From: an uncultured Clostridia bacterium
GTDB lineage: Bacteria > Bacillota > Clostridia > Oscillospirales > CAG-272
DNA: 26,052 bases
Direction of reading: 5' to 3'
NCBI GenBank assembly: GCA_947624945.1
Contig: CANQMJ010000016.1
Location: forward strand, 1-26,052
Shown here: piece after piece, positions 13,671 through 21,770 of the stretch
How positions within the stretch are numbered: position 1 is the first letter of the stretch
Layout: each line of letters starts with the position of its first letter
The notes under the pieces: generated by a model
What the model was told of the DNA's origin: nothing
Database searches by the model: none
Seen by the model: the letters and a program-made list of their open reading frames with translations, nothing else
Program-made: the position numbers and the translations under genes

Positions 13671-14220
13671 GCTTTTGGCGTATGTGTTTTTCACGATGTT
13701 CACCGCGAACGCGGCGCTCGTCCGCTCGGCGGGACTCGATTCCGTCGATGCAGTGACGCGCGGCACGAAAAGCGTTTTGCCGATGTCGATCGGCATAGCG
13801 TTTTCGTCGGCGGTGACGAACGTCATCGTTTATGCGATATTAGAGTTGTCGGGCTCGGCGACGCTGCTCGACGCGACGGTGACGGTCCTGACGGCGCTGT
13901 TCGTCTCGTATGCGTCGGACTTCGTTTACCGCAAACTCGGCGGCAAAGATAAAAGCGAGCACAAGTGGCTGATGTTCAACTCGGCGACGTGCGGCGTCGT
14001 GCTGCTCGCAAGAGCGCATACGACGGTGTTTTTAGACAGTCTGATATGCACGGTGATATTTTCGGTGTCGGTCGCGGTCACGTATGCCGTTATCGCGCAT
14101 ATACGCACCGATATGAGGGAGCGCGATATCCCGCGCGCGTTTCGCGGCGCGCCGTCGTTTCTGCTCCTGCTCGGGTTGTGCGCGATGGCGCTTTTAGGCT
14201 TTGAGGGCGTCGAGTTCTAA
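13657..14220 (+). CDS. rnfA: Divergent RnfA-like membrane subunit
   Basis: This 187-residue, roughly six-helix protein aligns with RnfA over its length. Its C-terminus, MRERDIPRAFRGAPSFLLL followed by ALLGFEGV, matches the family's iREr...iPkafrGlpi...FmGFsGl. The first cluster motif LGICP is replaced by AGLDS (Cys to Asp28), while the second is kept as SATCGVV (Cys112). A lone cysteine could not hold a normal [2Fe-2S] site with RnfE also altered. I prefer ATG 13657, preceded by GGTGGTGG, over the upstream in-frame GTG 13642; both overlap rnfE. In clostridial operons rnfB would follow. Here the next gene is an unrelated dehydrogenase after 67 nt, so rnfB is absent from this locus. Confidence 0.8.
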   Translation: MGTTELLAYVFFTMFTANAALVRSAGLDSVDAVTRGTKSVLPMSIGIAFSSAVTNVIVYAILELSGSATLLDATVTVLTALFVSYASDFVYRKLGGKDKSEHKWLMFNSATCGVVLLARAHTTVFLDSLICTVIFSVSVAVTYAVIAHIRTDMRERDIPRAFRGAPSFLLLLGLCAMALLGFEGVEF

Positions 14221-14287
14221 ACAGTATTATTAACTTCGGAATTTCTGACAAAAATTCACATATAAAATGCTTTGGAGGAAAAGGAAA

Positions 14288-15916
14288 ATGTCAAACGGAA
14301 TTTACAGTGTACCGAGAGCGTACAATGAGCCGATCCACGCTTATATGCCGGGTTCGGCGGAGCGCGAGAGCCTTAAGGCGGAGCTTGCGCGTCAGTCGGC
14401 GGAGATAGTCGACGTACCGCTCATAATCGGCGGCAAAGAGGTAAGGACGTCGACGGTGCGCGACGTGGTAATGCCGCACGACCATCATCACGTTATAGCG
14501 CGCTATTCGGTGGCGGGCGAGGCTGAGCTCAAGGCGGCGATAGACGCGGCGCTCGCGGCTAAGGCTGAGTGGCAGGCGATGCCGTTCGAGCACAGGGCGG
14601 CGATATTCCTGAAGATCGCGGAGCTTTTGACGACGAAGTACCGCGACGCGATAAACGCGGCGACGATGCTCGGTCAGTCGAAGACGGTGTTCCAGGCGGA
14701 AATTGATTCTGCGTGCGAGCTCGCGGATTTCTTCCGCTTCAACGTCGAGAACGCCGAGACGATATACCATCAGCAGCCGAACAGCTCGAAGGGAATCTGG
14801 GACCGAGTCGAGTACAGACCTCTTGATGGTTTTGTAGTGGCGATAACGCCGTTCAACTTCACGTCTATCGCGGGCAATCTGCCGTCCGCTCCCGCTCTCA
14901 TGGGCAACACGGTGCTGTGGAAGCCGTCCTCGACGGCGGTACATTCGAATTATCTTCTGATGAAGATAATGATGGAGGCGGGACTGCCGGCGGGCGTCAT
15001 CAACTTCATCCCGTCACGCGGCGTCGACGTGAGCAAGTATGTGCTGCCGCACCCGAAGATGGCGGGCTTCCACTTCACGGGCTCGACGGAGGTGTTCTCC
15101 GGTGTGTTCAAGACTGTGGGCGAGAACATTCGAACGTATGAGTCGTATCCGCGTCTCGTCGGCGAGACGGGGGGCAAGGACTTCATTTTCGCGCACAACA
15201 CGGCGGACGTGGACGCGCTCGCGGCGGCGATGGTGAGAGGCGCTTACGAGTATCAGGGTCAGAAGTGCTCGGCGGCGTCGAGAGCGTTCATTCCCGCGTC
15301 GATTTGGGACACTGTGCTCGAAAAGGTGAAGGCGCTCGTCGCGACCGTAACGGTAGGCGACGTAGCGGATTTCTCGAACTTCATGGGCGCAGTTATCGAC
15401 CGCAATTCGTTTGACAATATAAAGGGCTACATCGACAGAGCGAATGCGTCCGAGGACGCCGAGGTCGTGTTCGGCAGCTATGACGATTCAGTCGGCTATT
15501 TCGTGCAGCCAACGCTGATCGTGGCGAAGCGTCCCGACTATGAGTCGATGGTGAAGGAGATATTCGGGCCCGTTCTGACCGTATACGTATACGACGACGA
15601 CAAGCTCGACGAGACGCTTCACATCTGCGATACGGCGTCGCCGTACGGGCTGACGGGCGCTATATTCGCGCGCGATCGCGCCGTTATCGCGCATATGGAG
15701 TCCGCGCTCTCGGGCACGGCGGGCAACTTCTACATCAACGACAAGCCGACGGGCGCTGTCGTCGGTCAGCAGCCGTTCGGCGGTTCGCGCGCATCGGGCA
15801 CGAACGACAAGGCGGGCAGCACGCTCAATCTGTACCGCTGGATAAGCCCGCGCTGCATAAAGGAGACGTTCGTGCCGTCGTACGACGTCAAGTACCCGTA
15901 CATGAGCGAGAAATAA
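14288..15916 (+). CDS. pruA: L-glutamate gamma-semialdehyde (1-pyrroline-5-carboxylate) dehydrogenase
   Basis: This aldehyde dehydrogenase of 542 residues oxidises glutamate semialdehyde (from proline or ornithine) to glutamate with NAD+. The catalytic cysteine is C327 in GQKCSAASRAF and the general base is E293 in VGETGGKDF; TPFNFTSIAGNLP and the C-terminal QQPFGGSRASGTNDKAG are typical of the ALDH4/P5C dehydrogenase group. Length fits the monofunctional ALDH4-like type rather than bifunctional PutA. No proline dehydrogenase gene is nearby, so ornithine or proline breakdown must be completed elsewhere. ATG 14288 follows a GGAGG at 14274-14278; the earlier in-frame ATG at 14267 lies upstream of that site and is less likely. 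The next gene begins on the last base of the stop (TAATG). Confidence 0.93.
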   Translation: MSNGIYSVPRAYNEPIHAYMPGSAERESLKAELARQSAEIVDVPLIIGGKEVRTSTVRDVVMPHDHHHVIARYSVAGEAELKAAIDAALAAKAEWQAMPFEHRAAIFLKIAELLTTKYRDAINAATMLGQSKTVFQAEIDSACELADFFRFNVENAETIYHQQPNSSKGIWDRVEYRPLDGFVVAITPFNFTSIAGNLPSAPALMGNTVLWKPSSTAVHSNYLLMKIMMEAGLPAGVINFIPSRGVDVSKYVLPHPKMAGFHFTGSTEVFSGVFKTVGENIRTYESYPRLVGETGGKDFIFAHNTADVDALAAAMVRGAYEYQGQKCSAASRAFIPASIWDTVLEKVKALVATVTVGDVADFSNFMGAVIDRNSFDNIKGYIDRANASEDAEVVFGSYDDSVGYFVQPTLIVAKRPDYESMVKEIFGPVLTVYVYDDDKLDETLHICDTASPYGLTGAIFARDRAVIAHMESALSGTAGNFYINDKPTGAVVGQQPFGGSRASGTNDKAGSTLNLYRWISPRCIKETFVPSYDVKYPYMSEK

Positions 15917-16563
15917 TGCTTTCGCTTTATATAGCGGAGCTTAGGAGCGGCGAGGGGAAAGAGGAGCAGACGGAGCGTTTGCTCGGTCTGCTCCCGCCCG
16001 AGTCGCGGAAAAAGGCGCTGTCGCGGAGCGGCGCATCGCTCCTGACGGCTCTCGGCGAGCTCGTCAGGGTGCGCATGATGGACGCGGCGGGCGTCGGATA
16101 TGAGGTCGCGTACGGCAAAAACGGCAAGCCGTATGTGCCGGGCGCGGACGATGTCGCGTTCAGCATCAGTCACAGTGGCAGCGTTGCCGCGGGCGCGCTG
16201 CTCATTGGCGGTGGGGACGTGGGCGTCGACATCGAGCGCGTCGACAGAGAAAACAGCGTGCGGCACGAAAGGCTCGCGGCGCGGTTTTATACGGACGCGG
16301 AGCGTGCGTTCATCGACGCGTCGGACGACAGGAAGCTGGCGTTTTACACGGTCTGGACGCGCAAGGAAGCGTACCTCAAATATTCGGGCGACGGCATCAC
16401 GCGTCCGTTGACGGAGGTCGACACGGTGCGTTTGCCGGACGGCGTTTCGGTCGTCAGCCGCGTTATCGAAGCGGGCGGCGGCGAATATGCGCTTTCGGCA
16501 GTGACGCCGGCAGGCTATATGCCGGACATAGAGGACATTTTGATAAACAAAATCTATTTTTAA
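15916..16563 (+). CDS. Sfp-type 4'-phosphopantetheinyl transferase
   Basis: This cytosolic enzyme transfers phosphopantetheine from CoA to a serine of carrier proteins. The 215-residue protein has the magnesium-binding GVDIERVD (about residues 98-105) and the WTRKEAYLKYSGDG segment (about 151-164, WxxKEAxxK), the two signatures of the Sfp/HetI group, as well as FSISHSG before them. At over 200 residues it is of the Sfp type rather than the short AcpS type. No polyketide or peptide synthetase is in view, so it may serve fatty-acid acyl carrier protein or a distant cluster. Its ATG overlaps the dehydrogenase stop by one base, so the two are translationally coupled despite unrelated functions. 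Confidence 0.92.
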   Translation: MLSLYIAELRSGEGKEEQTERLLGLLPPESRKKALSRSGASLLTALGELVRVRMMDAAGVGYEVAYGKNGKPYVPGADDVAFSISHSGSVAAGALLIGGGDVGVDIERVDRENSVRHERLAARFYTDAERAFIDASDDRKLAFYTVWTRKEAYLKYSGDGITRPLTEVDTVRLPDGVSVVSRVIEAGGGEYALSAVTPAGYMPDIEDILINKIYF

Positions 16564-16578
16564 AAAGGGGTGGCAGAC

Positions 16579-17196
16579 ATGACGAAAAATACCGTTATTA
16601 CGATTGCAAGGCAGTACGGGGCGTCCGGAAGATTTACGGGCGAGGTCCTGTCGAAGATGACGGGCTTGCCTTTCTACGACAGAGAACTCATAACGATGAC
16701 GGCGTCGAAGAGCGGATTCGGAGAGGACGTGGTCGAAAGACACGACGAGCGCGCGCAGTCAAGTCTGCTGTATACGCTCGCGGTCGGCTCCGTCGATTAC
16801 GGCACACCGATGCCGCTTGCGTACAATATGCCCATGAGCGATAAGCTCTACATCATGCAGTCGAACATCATACGCGAGCTCGCGCAGGAGTCGTGCATCA
16901 TAGTCGGCAGATGCGCCGACCATGTGCTGCGCGACAACAAGAACGTCATAAAGGTGTTCCTTAAAGCGGAGCTTCCCGTGCGCGCGGAGAGAGTGGCGAA
17001 GCGTCACGATATAAGCGAGGCGGAGGCGCAGGACATGTGCATCAAGACGGACCGCCGCCGCGCGTCGTATTATTCGCATTACACGGGTCAGAAGTGGGGA
17101 AAGCAGGAGCTTTACGACCTGATAATCGACACGACGGTCATCGACGCGCAGGGCGCGGCGAACGTGATCAAGGCGTTCGCGGATTCCATCGGCTGA
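16579..17196 (+). CDS. Cytidylate kinase-like family protein
   Basis: The 205-residue protein belongs to the cytidylate-kinase-like family (AAA-type NMP kinase fold, often annotated as Cytidylate_kin2). ITIARQYGASGRFTGE near the N-terminus replaces the classic P-loop, IVGRCADHVL is in the core, and TDRRRASYYSHYTGQKWG (about 155-172) is the lid segment common to this family. The P-loop lacks a clear GKS/T, which is usual for the family, so its nucleotide substrate and even its activity are uncertain. A canonical Cmk is probably elsewhere. I choose ATG 16579 because AAGGGG (16565-16570) is well spaced from it and would overlap the GTG at 16570. Confidence 0.8.
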   Translation: MTKNTVITIARQYGASGRFTGEVLSKMTGLPFYDRELITMTASKSGFGEDVVERHDERAQSSLLYTLAVGSVDYGTPMPLAYNMPMSDKLYIMQSNIIRELAQESCIIVGRCADHVLRDNKNVIKVFLKAELPVRAERVAKRHDISEAEAQDMCIKTDRRRASYYSHYTGQKWGKQELYDLIIDTTVIDAQGAANVIKAFADSIG

Positions 17197-17209
17197 CGGA
17201 AAAGCCGGT

Positions 17210-18067
17210 GTGGCAAAAGGCAAAAAGATAATAGCGGCCGCCGCAGTCGTGGTAATTATTGCAGCCATAATTGCTGCGGCGGCTGCCTCATGCGCATCGC
17301 GCACGGTGTCAAATGGTGAGGCGTATGCGCGGTATTTCAGCGTCGGGCAGGGCGACGCGGCCGTTTTCGTATGGGACAGCGGCGCAGTTCTGTTTGACGC
17401 GGGCACTAACGACAGTGAGGACAAGCTGGTGTCGTATCTGCGTGCGATGGGAGTCGACAGGCTCGACGCGATGGTGCTGTCGCATCCGCACGACGACCAC
17501 ATCGGCGGCGCTGACGCGGTCTTACATGCGTGCGACGTCGGCGAGGTGATAATGCCGTCGTCGTCGGGCGACGAGGAGGACGAGGAAGCGCTGTTTACAG
17601 CGATCGAGGACGAGGGGTGTCCGCTGTACGAGGCGAAGGCGGGCGATGTGTACGAGTTCGGTGACGTCAAAGTCGAAATTTTGTCGCCGCTTTCGTATAC
17701 GGGAGACGCGAACGACGACAGCGCCGTCGCGGTGCTGACGTTCGGGAAGATGAGATTTATGTTTACCGGCGACATTGAGTCGGACGGCGAGAGAGCGCTG
17801 CTCGATGCATACGGCGCGGACGCGCTCGATGTGGACGTTTTGAAGGTCGCGCATCACGGCTCGTCGACGTCGACGGGGGAAGAATTCCTCGAAGCGGTAT
17901 CGCCGGACATAGCGGTGATATCGTGCGGCGTCGACAACGATTACGGTCATCCGCATGCGGAGGTAGTCGGGAGGCTCGAGTCGCACGGAGTCGAGGTCAT
18001 GCGCACCGACAGGGACGGCGCGGTGACGGTGTATACGGACGGCGAGTCCGTGTATACGAAAAAATAA
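17210..18067 (+). CDS. Exported or lipid-anchored ComEC-like metallo-beta-lactamase-fold hydrolase
   Basis: The 285-residue protein has an N-terminal hydrophobic export signal (about residues 4-27) ending in AAASC, a possible lipobox, followed by a metallo-beta-lactamase domain. The metal motif is SHPHDDHIGG (H92, H94, D96, H97), with GQGDAAVF before it and AHHGSSTS and CGVDNDYGHPH after it. These match the extracellular hydrolase domain found at the C-terminus of the competence channel ComEC and in stand-alone secreted relatives. In ComEC this domain is proposed to be a nuclease, but for stand-alone proteins the substrate is unknown. It has no membrane-channel part. GTG 17210 starts 13 nt after the kinase-like gene. 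Confidence 0.85.
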   Translation: MAKGKKIIAAAAVVVIIAAIIAAAAASCASRTVSNGEAYARYFSVGQGDAAVFVWDSGAVLFDAGTNDSEDKLVSYLRAMGVDRLDAMVLSHPHDDHIGGADAVLHACDVGEVIMPSSSGDEEDEEALFTAIEDEGCPLYEAKAGDVYEFGDVKVEILSPLSYTGDANDDSAVAVLTFGKMRFMFTGDIESDGERALLDAYGADALDVDVLKVAHHGSSTSTGEEFLEAVSPDIAVISCGVDNDYGHPHAEVVGRLESHGVEVMRTDRDGAVTVYTDGESVYTKK

Positions 18068-18085
18068 TATCGGAGAACAACGGTA

Positions 18086-19054
18086 ATGGAAAATAAATAT
18101 TATCTCGGCGTGGCGCTGCCCGCCTACATGTTCGGCAGATGGGAGACGTTCGGTCCCGTCGTGACCGAAAATTTTAACAGTTATACGTGCGAAAATGAGA
18201 TGAAGCCCGAGGCGATACTCGTGAAGCCCGAGGCGGGCGGCGAGCCGTCGATGGATTTTAAGCGGTCGATGCCGGCGGTACAAAGGGCGATCGAAGAAGG
18301 CGTGAAGATGCGGCTGCACACGCTCGTATGGCATTCGCAGACGCCGAGGTGGTTCTTCACGAAGGATTATTCTGACGAAGGCGAGCTCGTCGACAGGGAG
18401 ACGATGCTCGGCCGCATGGAGTGGTACATCAAGGGAGTGCTCGGTCACTTCTGCGGCGAGTACCCGGGATTGTTTTATGCGGTCGACGTGGTGAACGAGG
18501 CGTTCGACGTCGGCGACGGCGACGAAAACGGCGTGCGCAAAAAGAACAGTTTGTGGTATGAGACGATAGGCCCCGATTTCATTTACATGGCGTTCAAGTA
18601 TGCGCGCATGTATGCGCCCGAATATTTGAAGCTTTTCTACAACGATTATTCGTGCATGTACAAGGATGATTTAATATTGCAGCATCTGTCGGACGCGAAG
18701 CGGGACGGTCTTATAGACGGCATCGGCATGCAGAGCCATCTTTCGGTCGGCGAGGATCTTGACAAGTTCTTTTCTGCGGCGAGGAAGTTCCTTGACGCGG
18801 GATATGAACTCCAGATGACGGAGCTCGACGTCGGTATAAAGGAAGTAAACGATGAAACGCTCGCAAAGCAGGGCGAGTATTACCGCCGTCTGCGCGAGTT
18901 CGCGGACGGACTCGCTGAAAACGGCGAAAATTTCACGAGTCTGACGGTGTGGGGCGTGAACGACGCGACGTCGTGGAGACGTCGCGAGTCTCCGCTCCTG
19001 TTTGACGCGGAAATGAAGGAAAAGCCCGCGTACCGCGGTTTTATGAGAAAATAA
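18086..19054 (+). CDS. GH10 endo-1,4-beta-xylanase without signal peptide
   Basis: This is a single-domain glycoside hydrolase family 10 enzyme of 322 residues. The acid/base is E138 in DVVNEAF and the nucleophile is E246 in MTELDVG. Other family landmarks are NSYTCENEMKPE, LHTLVWHSQTPRWF and LTVWGVNDATSW. It cleaves beta-1,4-xylan backbones with retention. No signal peptide, carbohydrate-binding module or anchor is present, so it likely acts in the cytosol on imported xylo-oligosaccharides. The ATG at 18086 follows a GGAGAA site. It stands 18 nt after the hydrolase gene with no other xylan genes around, which is unusual since such enzymes normally sit in polysaccharide loci. Confidence 0.93.
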   Translation: MENKYYLGVALPAYMFGRWETFGPVVTENFNSYTCENEMKPEAILVKPEAGGEPSMDFKRSMPAVQRAIEEGVKMRLHTLVWHSQTPRWFFTKDYSDEGELVDRETMLGRMEWYIKGVLGHFCGEYPGLFYAVDVVNEAFDVGDGDENGVRKKNSLWYETIGPDFIYMAFKYARMYAPEYLKLFYNDYSCMYKDDLILQHLSDAKRDGLIDGIGMQSHLSVGEDLDKFFSAARKFLDAGYELQMTELDVGIKEVNDETLAKQGEYYRRLREFADGLAENGENFTSLTVWGVNDATSWRRRESPLLFDAEMKEKPAYRGFMRK

Positions 19055-19107
19055 ACGCTTTATCTTTGTGCGCGGCGCGCGCATGAGGTGAAAGGGGGCG
19101 ATGCGGC

Positions 19108-21636
19108 GTGACGCAGACGGGCGATCACGGATTTGAGACGCAGTCGCAAAATGACCGCTCTGTGCATGCTTCGGCGCATGTGCAGGCGGGTGAAAATACA
19201 GTAAATAATACTGTGCAGAATGTGCAGTCTGCTCAACAGCCGTATATCGGTTTGTCGACGGCGGAGGCGCAGAAGCGCGCCGCCGAGGGCAAGTCGAACG
19301 TCGCCGTTGAGGCGGCGTCAAAGACGGTCGGGCAGATAATACTGACGAATACGGTCACGTTTTTTAATATATTCTTCACCGTGCTCGCGGTGCTCGTCGC
19401 GACTGTCGGCGAGTGGGAAGAGCTGACGTTCATGGCGGTCGTGATAATAAACTCAGTCACGGGCATCGTGCAGGAGCTGCGCTCGAAGCGTACGCTCGAC
19501 AAGCTGACGATACTGACGACGCCTAAGGGGACGGTCTTGCGCGACGGCCGAGAGGTGACGATGGACGTTCACGAGCTCGTGCTCGACGACGTGGTGGTGT
19601 TCCACGCGGGCGAGCAGATATACGCGGACGCCGTCGTTCTCGACGGCGGATGCAAGGTGAACGAGTCGCTCGTGACTGGCGAGGCCGACGAGATAGACAA
19701 GGCGGCGGGTGAGCAGCTTTTGTCGGGCAGCTTCGTCGTGTCGGGAGTATGCAGGGCGCGGCTGACGGCTGTCGGCAAAAATTCGTTTGCGTCGAGGCTG
19801 ACGGTAGAGGCAAAGAGGACGACGCGCACGCAGAAGTCGGACATGATGCGTTCGCTGTCGCGGTATGTGGCGGTGATCGGCGTTATCGCGATACCGCTCG
19901 GCGCGGCGCTGCTGTATAAGGAAATGAACGTGCTCGACAGGGATTATCCCGTCGCGGTCGTATCGACGGTGGCGGCGCTCGTTGGCATGATACCGGAGGG
20001 GCTGTACCTTCTGACGAGTCTCGCGCTCGTTGCTGGCGTCCTGCGTCTATCAAAAAAGCGCACGCTCGTTCATGAGATGGCGTGCATCGAGACGCTAGCG
20101 CATGTCGACGTTTTGTGCGTGGACAAGACGGGCACTATAACGGAGCCGAAGATGTCGGTCGGCAGCATAATACCGCTGTGCCGCGACAGATTCGACGATA
20201 AAGCGATAAACGATGCGATGACCGATTACTGCGCGGCGATAAGGGGCGCTGTCGGCGTCGAGAACGACACGATGAGCGCGCTGTGCGAGCGGTTCTCGGG
20301 CGTGCCGACGGCGGAGGCGGTCGGCGTTATGCCGTTTACGTCGTCGAAGAAGTACGGACTTGTCGAGCTCGAGGACGGCGTGTGCTATCTTTTGGGTGCG
20401 CCGGACGTTATGCTCGGCGAGCATTACGTCAAGTATGCAAAAACGGTCGAGGCGCACGCGGCGAAGGGCGAGCGTGTGCTGCTTCTTGCGACGTACAACG
20501 GGCGCAGGACGGAGAATATCCCGTCGGCGCAGCTTTTGCCGCTGGCGCTCGTGACGCTGAGAAACAAGGTGCGCGACAATGCGAAGTCGACGTTTGCGTA
20601 TTTTGCAGAGCAGGGAGTGAAAATAAAGGTCATATCGGGCGACAATCACATGACGGTCTCGGCAGTCGCCGCCGAGGCGGGCATCGAGGGCGCGGAGCGC
20701 GCCGTCGACGCGAGGACGCTCGTGACCGATGAGGACATCGCGGACGCGGCTCTGCGGTATGTGGTATTCGGGCGCGTGACGCCCGAGCAGAAAAAGAAGT
20801 TAGTGCTTGCGCTGAAGGCGGCGGGTCACACCGTCGCGATGACGGGCGACGGCGTGAACGATGTGCTCGCGCTCAAGGAGGCGGACTGTTCGGTCGCGAT
20901 GGCGAGCGGAAGCAGCGTCGCCGGTCAGGTGGCGAACATCGTGCTGCTCGATTCCGATTTTTCCGCGATGCCGGCTGTCGTCGCAGAGGGCAGGCGCGTC
21001 ATAAACAACATCGAGCGTTCGGCGTCGCTGTATCTTGTAAAAAACATCTTTTCGCTCGTTTTGGCGACGGTGACGCTCATATTCTCGCTGCCGTATCCGC
21101 TGTCGCCGTCGCAGCTCACGCTCGTCAACATGTGTACGATAGGCATACCGTCGTTTATACTTGCTATGGAGCCGAACGGCGACCGCGTGAGGGGGCGGTT
21201 CATGCGTCACGTTATGGGGCGCGCGCTGCCTGCGGCGCTCGCCGATCTGTTCATAGTCATCGGGCTCATACTGTTCCAGCTCGAATACGACATGGATGAG
21301 ATGATTGTCGGCGTCATATGCACGATGATAATGGGCGTCGTAGGGCTGAACATGATCGACAGGGTGTGCAGGCCGTACAAGGGCAAGCCGGTCAGAGTCG
21401 TTTTAGTCGTGTCGATGACGGTGATGTTCTTTGCGGGATTTCTTCTGATGAACGCGTATGTGAACGAGCAGTCGCTCGAATGGCGCGACACGCTGATACT
21501 CATTTTGTTCGCGCTTCTCGGCGGTCCCGCGCTCGATTTCTTCATAAAATGGCAGGACCGCATCATGAACGGGTACTACAGTGTGCGCGACCGAGTGTGT
21601 GCGGAGATAAAAAAGAGACGTCGAACGAATTCGTGA
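19108..21636 (+). CDS. CtpE/Exp7-type cation-transporting P-type ATPase
   Basis: This 842-residue membrane pump has the P-type ATPase layout: actuator motif VTGEADE, phosphorylation site D339 in CVDKTGTITEP, and hinge motif MTGDGVNDVLALKEADC. The helix-4 motif reads IPEGLYLL (P296), not the PEGLP of SERCA-type pumps. That, with the following KKRTLVHEMACIETLAHVDVL, is characteristic of the group containing mycobacterial CtpE, reported as a calcium transporter, and pneumococcal Exp7. Calcium is thus a plausible substrate, by inference. About eight to ten helices are visible. The first 50 residues are Gln/Asn-rich and probably disordered. GTG 19108 follows AAAGGGGG; the ATG at 19101 is in another frame. 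A promoter for the next gene follows, so it ends a unit. Confidence 0.88.
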   Translation: MTQTGDHGFETQSQNDRSVHASAHVQAGENTVNNTVQNVQSAQQPYIGLSTAEAQKRAAEGKSNVAVEAASKTVGQIILTNTVTFFNIFFTVLAVLVATVGEWEELTFMAVVIINSVTGIVQELRSKRTLDKLTILTTPKGTVLRDGREVTMDVHELVLDDVVVFHAGEQIYADAVVLDGGCKVNESLVTGEADEIDKAAGEQLLSGSFVVSGVCRARLTAVGKNSFASRLTVEAKRTTRTQKSDMMRSLSRYVAVIGVIAIPLGAALLYKEMNVLDRDYPVAVVSTVAALVGMIPEGLYLLTSLALVAGVLRLSKKRTLVHEMACIETLAHVDVLCVDKTGTITEPKMSVGSIIPLCRDRFDDKAINDAMTDYCAAIRGAVGVENDTMSALCERFSGVPTAEAVGVMPFTSSKKYGLVELEDGVCYLLGAPDVMLGEHYVKYAKTVEAHAAKGERVLLLATYNGRRTENIPSAQLLPLALVTLRNKVRDNAKSTFAYFAEQGVKIKVISGDNHMTVSAVAAEAGIEGAERAVDARTLVTDEDIADAALRYVVFGRVTPEQKKKLVLALKAAGHTVAMTGDGVNDVLALKEADCSVAMASGSSVAGQVANIVLLDSDFSAMPAVVAEGRRVINNIERSASLYLVKNIFSLVLATVTLIFSLPYPLSPSQLTLVNMCTIGIPSFILAMEPNGDRVRGRFMRHVMGRALPAALADLFIVIGLILFQLEYDMDEMIVGVICTMIMGVVGLNMIDRVCRPYKGKPVRVVLVVSMTVMFFAGFLLMNAYVNEQSLEWRDTLILILFALLGGPALDFFIKWQDRIMNGYYSVRDRVCAEIKKRRRTNS

Positions 21637-21698
21637 GAATATCACAAATGCAAAAGAAAAAATCGTGCAAAGCGACGAAAAGTATTTCCCTTTTTGTG

Positions 21699-21727
21699 TT
21701 GACACATTAATGTTTGCCATGTATAAT
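21699..21727 (+). promoter_or_regulatory. Consensus sigma-A promoter of the ABC transporter unit
   Basis: TTGACA at 21699-21704, a 17-nt spacer, and TATAAT at 21722-21727. Transcription would begin near 21734. This rules out the upstream in-frame TTG at 21714 as a start codon, because it lies inside the promoter. Confidence 0.88.
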
Positions 21728-21770
21728 GTGGGGGCAGACCGATACAAACGGGAAAGCGAAATATCTATTT

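Noticed and set aside
12219..13826. 535-residue minus-strand open frame with Arg/Phe-rich repeats
   Set aside because: It is the antisense of the stalk, rnfE and rnfA genes, with the composition of a shadow frame and no recognisable domain.
10065..14220. Rnf-like operon as a plain pseudogene cluster
   Set aside because: All five frames are intact, tightly overlapping and behind a consensus extended -10 promoter; motif losses are substitutions rather than stops or frameshifts.
21714..21770. Upstream TTG start for the ABC exporter
   Set aside because: The codon lies between the -35 and -10 hexamers of the promoter at 21699-21727, so it would not be on the transcript.
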